DNA from: Gari tellinella
Taxonomy: Eukaryota; Mollusca; Bivalvia; Cardiida; Psammobiidae
Direction of reading: 5' to 3'
DNA: 64,000 nt
NCBI GenBank assembly: GCA_922989275.2
Contig: OV277866.1
Coordinates: 79,334,328 to 79,398,327 of the forward strand
In this document: one piece after another, positions 44,901 to 47,900 of the stretch
Layout of the letters: the number at the start of each line of letters is the position of its first letter
How positions within the stretch are numbered: position 1 is the stretch's first letter
Notes under the pieces: generated by a model
What the model was told of the DNA's origin: nothing
What the model saw: only the letters and a program-made list of their open reading frames with translations
The model's database searches: none
Translations under genes and position numbers: made by a program

Positions 44901-47900
44901 GTATCGGTATATATCGTACTTGTACATGTACAGTGGAGAATACATTATTCTTTCCCGTTTAAACGCAAAGAAAACGCAAAGAAAACGCAAACGCACTAGT
45001 AACACTAAAATGTAGAAAAGGACAACTTTTTGACAATTCTGACTTTTCATTTTTATCAGAGTGACAAACAGTTTGGAGCCGGATCAGACGCCGGGTTACC
45101 TGGCGTCTGATCAGGCTCCAAACTGTTTGCACGGGAAATAATAGTTTTAGCGTAAACGCGATTATTGGGAAAGAATAACGTTTTCTCCACTGTACCTACC
45201 TGTTTCACAGAACGCATCCAGCATTGCAGCTATGACCGGCGGGTATGCACGAAGCGCTGAGGTCACAATCTTTCCAAAAGTGTGCTCACAATTATCCAAA
45301 TTTGCGGCCACCACGTCTTTGATATGTTGCCTATTACTGAACAGAAAAAAAGTAATATTAATTATTAAGCATTTTTACATGAACAATAATACTTTACGTA
45401 TGCTAAACCACAGAATTACGTATACACTGATCTTGTATAATTCCGTGGCTAAACAGTCCAAACTGAAGTACAGTGGAGAAAACGTTATTCTTTCCCAATA
45501 AAAGCGTTACGGCTAAATCTATTATTTCTTTTACAAACAGTTTGGAGCCAGATCAGACGCAGGGTAACCCTGCGTCTGATTAGGCACTAAACTGTTTGCC
45601 ACCAAGATAAACATGGACATATAGAATTGTCAAAAACTTGTCAAAATCTCTGTTTTATTACAATGCGTTTGTGTTTCGTTTGCGTTTAAACGGGAAAGAA
45701 CAACGTTTTCTCCACTGTAGCTGTCTGAGCAGATTCTATAAAGGTATCATTCCACGATGTTTTCTTGTAGGACCTTCCTGACATAAATCTGCACTCTTTC
45801 CTGAGGTATATTGTCCTTATTTTATTAGCCAATGTATTAGTGAAGAAACATTTATATTTATAGTGGATGGAGCTTAAAACATGCATAATCAGCAGGCGAA
45901 CGGTTAACACGTGTTTTACAGGTGATTACAGAGAACTTGGTGCACTATTTTTTCCCATCAAAACGTGTTGCATTTGAGTCAATATTTTTTTATGTAACAA
46001 TTCTCATGTCAAGGATGAGATTATTTTGATATTCTCTCTGAGGTTAATGGCTTACACAATAGCACCATGCATGTCTATACTGTGGAAATTTGTTACAGGA
46101 GGGGCTTAAGTGTACCCAGGTTGTCGAGGAGTGGCGTATGTTTAACGTCACCATTGCAAAACTATTTCCTTGATGTAACAATCCTTTAAACAAGTACAAT
46201 GTCATTAAATGAATGAAAACAATTTATTAGGTGTTTCATCACAATGAATAGCATCTAATAGATTTCCTTAATAGTAAATTTTGCAAATTATATCTGATGA
46301 TTTTATTTTCCAATCATGTACGGTTTGCGCCTAAAATAACCATCATAATTGACATTTTGTTTTCACACTGACAAAACATTCAGAACTTGAACATGATTCC
46401 TCTGATATTCCATGCTGTAGTATAATAAATACAATCATTTAGAGCAAATTGTGCACCAAACTGCCATCACCTGTGAATTTTATTTGCTAAAAAGAATATG
46501 GTTACATCAAGGAATCTGCAGTTAGAGCAATGTTACATTAAGGAAAATACAAAGATATATCAAACATCAAACCATTTGATAAACATGAAGAAACTGTAAA
46601 TAAAACAATTAAACATTTTAGAACTGTTAACACTGATTAGCCATTGCTTACTTAGTATCAAAACTTGGGTTGTTTGAAAGCTATTCTATATTATTCGCGA
46701 CAGGCTGTTGCAGTAAAGAAGCAAATATGTTAAATTAAGGAAATAAATGATTCTTCTGATACATAAAGCTTAAAGAAGAGTTTGACTGTCAACTTAGTAT
46801 ACATCTAGTCTCTTCAAGTATAAATGCTTTACTATGACATTCATTTCGGGAACTAAAAGACCTATGTAACTATAATTTTACGGTCCCGTTACATCACTGA
46901 ATTTATATTGTTACGGCAAGGATTTTAATATCAGTGTGTACTTGATTTGCCAATTTCTAAATGAAAACGGAAGCATGATATATACAACAATGAGCAGAAT
47001 ACATGAACCAGGATTTCCTATCTAGTTTGTACTTATTTTTAAGGACTTGTGTTTACTGTAGCTTATAAAAAGAAACAAATAGTATAAATGTGTTACAGAA
47101 AGTATAAAGAGATATTAATTCTTTGATGTAACACAAATTAGGCTCTGAATTAAAGGCTTACAATACAAAATTTATGCCATATGTTTAGTTTCTTGTCAAA
47201 ATAAATGGAAAAGTTTAGGCAATTACTAATCCAACATAAAAACGAAAATATTGAACTGTTTTGCAATATATTTTCCTTTATGTAACAATGTAATTTTCCT
47301 TATGTAACAATATATTTTCCTTGATGTAATAGCTAAGGAAAATAGCAAAGCTTTAGGAAGAATTTGTAATGATTTTCATAATAATAACTGTTGAAATAAT
47401 GTCTACCGACTTCAAAAAGTGAATTTTCAAATTCTGTATAAAGTCTTCCTATTTTATTAATATCTTACAGCTGTTTTCCTTAATGTAACGAAATACCTCC
47501 TTGGTGTAACACACGTTAAACAGGATTTGTCCGGTGGCTAATAATAGTAAGCAAACGCAGCTTATGTTTTCTTTCATCACATGCTACCCCTTATAAAAAA
47601 GTATTCATTTCAATGTAAAATACCTGTATACTTGAAAGATTTTTTATTTTATTGATTTTTGCTCTCTGGTTTCCTTGAAATAACGGTTTCTGGTCCTTGA
47701 TGTAACAGTTTTACTGTTACATCAAGGATCGTTACACCAAGGATGTATTTCACCTAAATGACATTCTAACCATATTAATTTGCACTAAATACTGGACCCA
47801 CATGGCGCAATTTATCATATCTCAAATGCATACATTTTGTGCAAAAAGGGAATAATGATTAGTGCAGTCAAAGGCAGAATAATACATCGTTACATCAAGG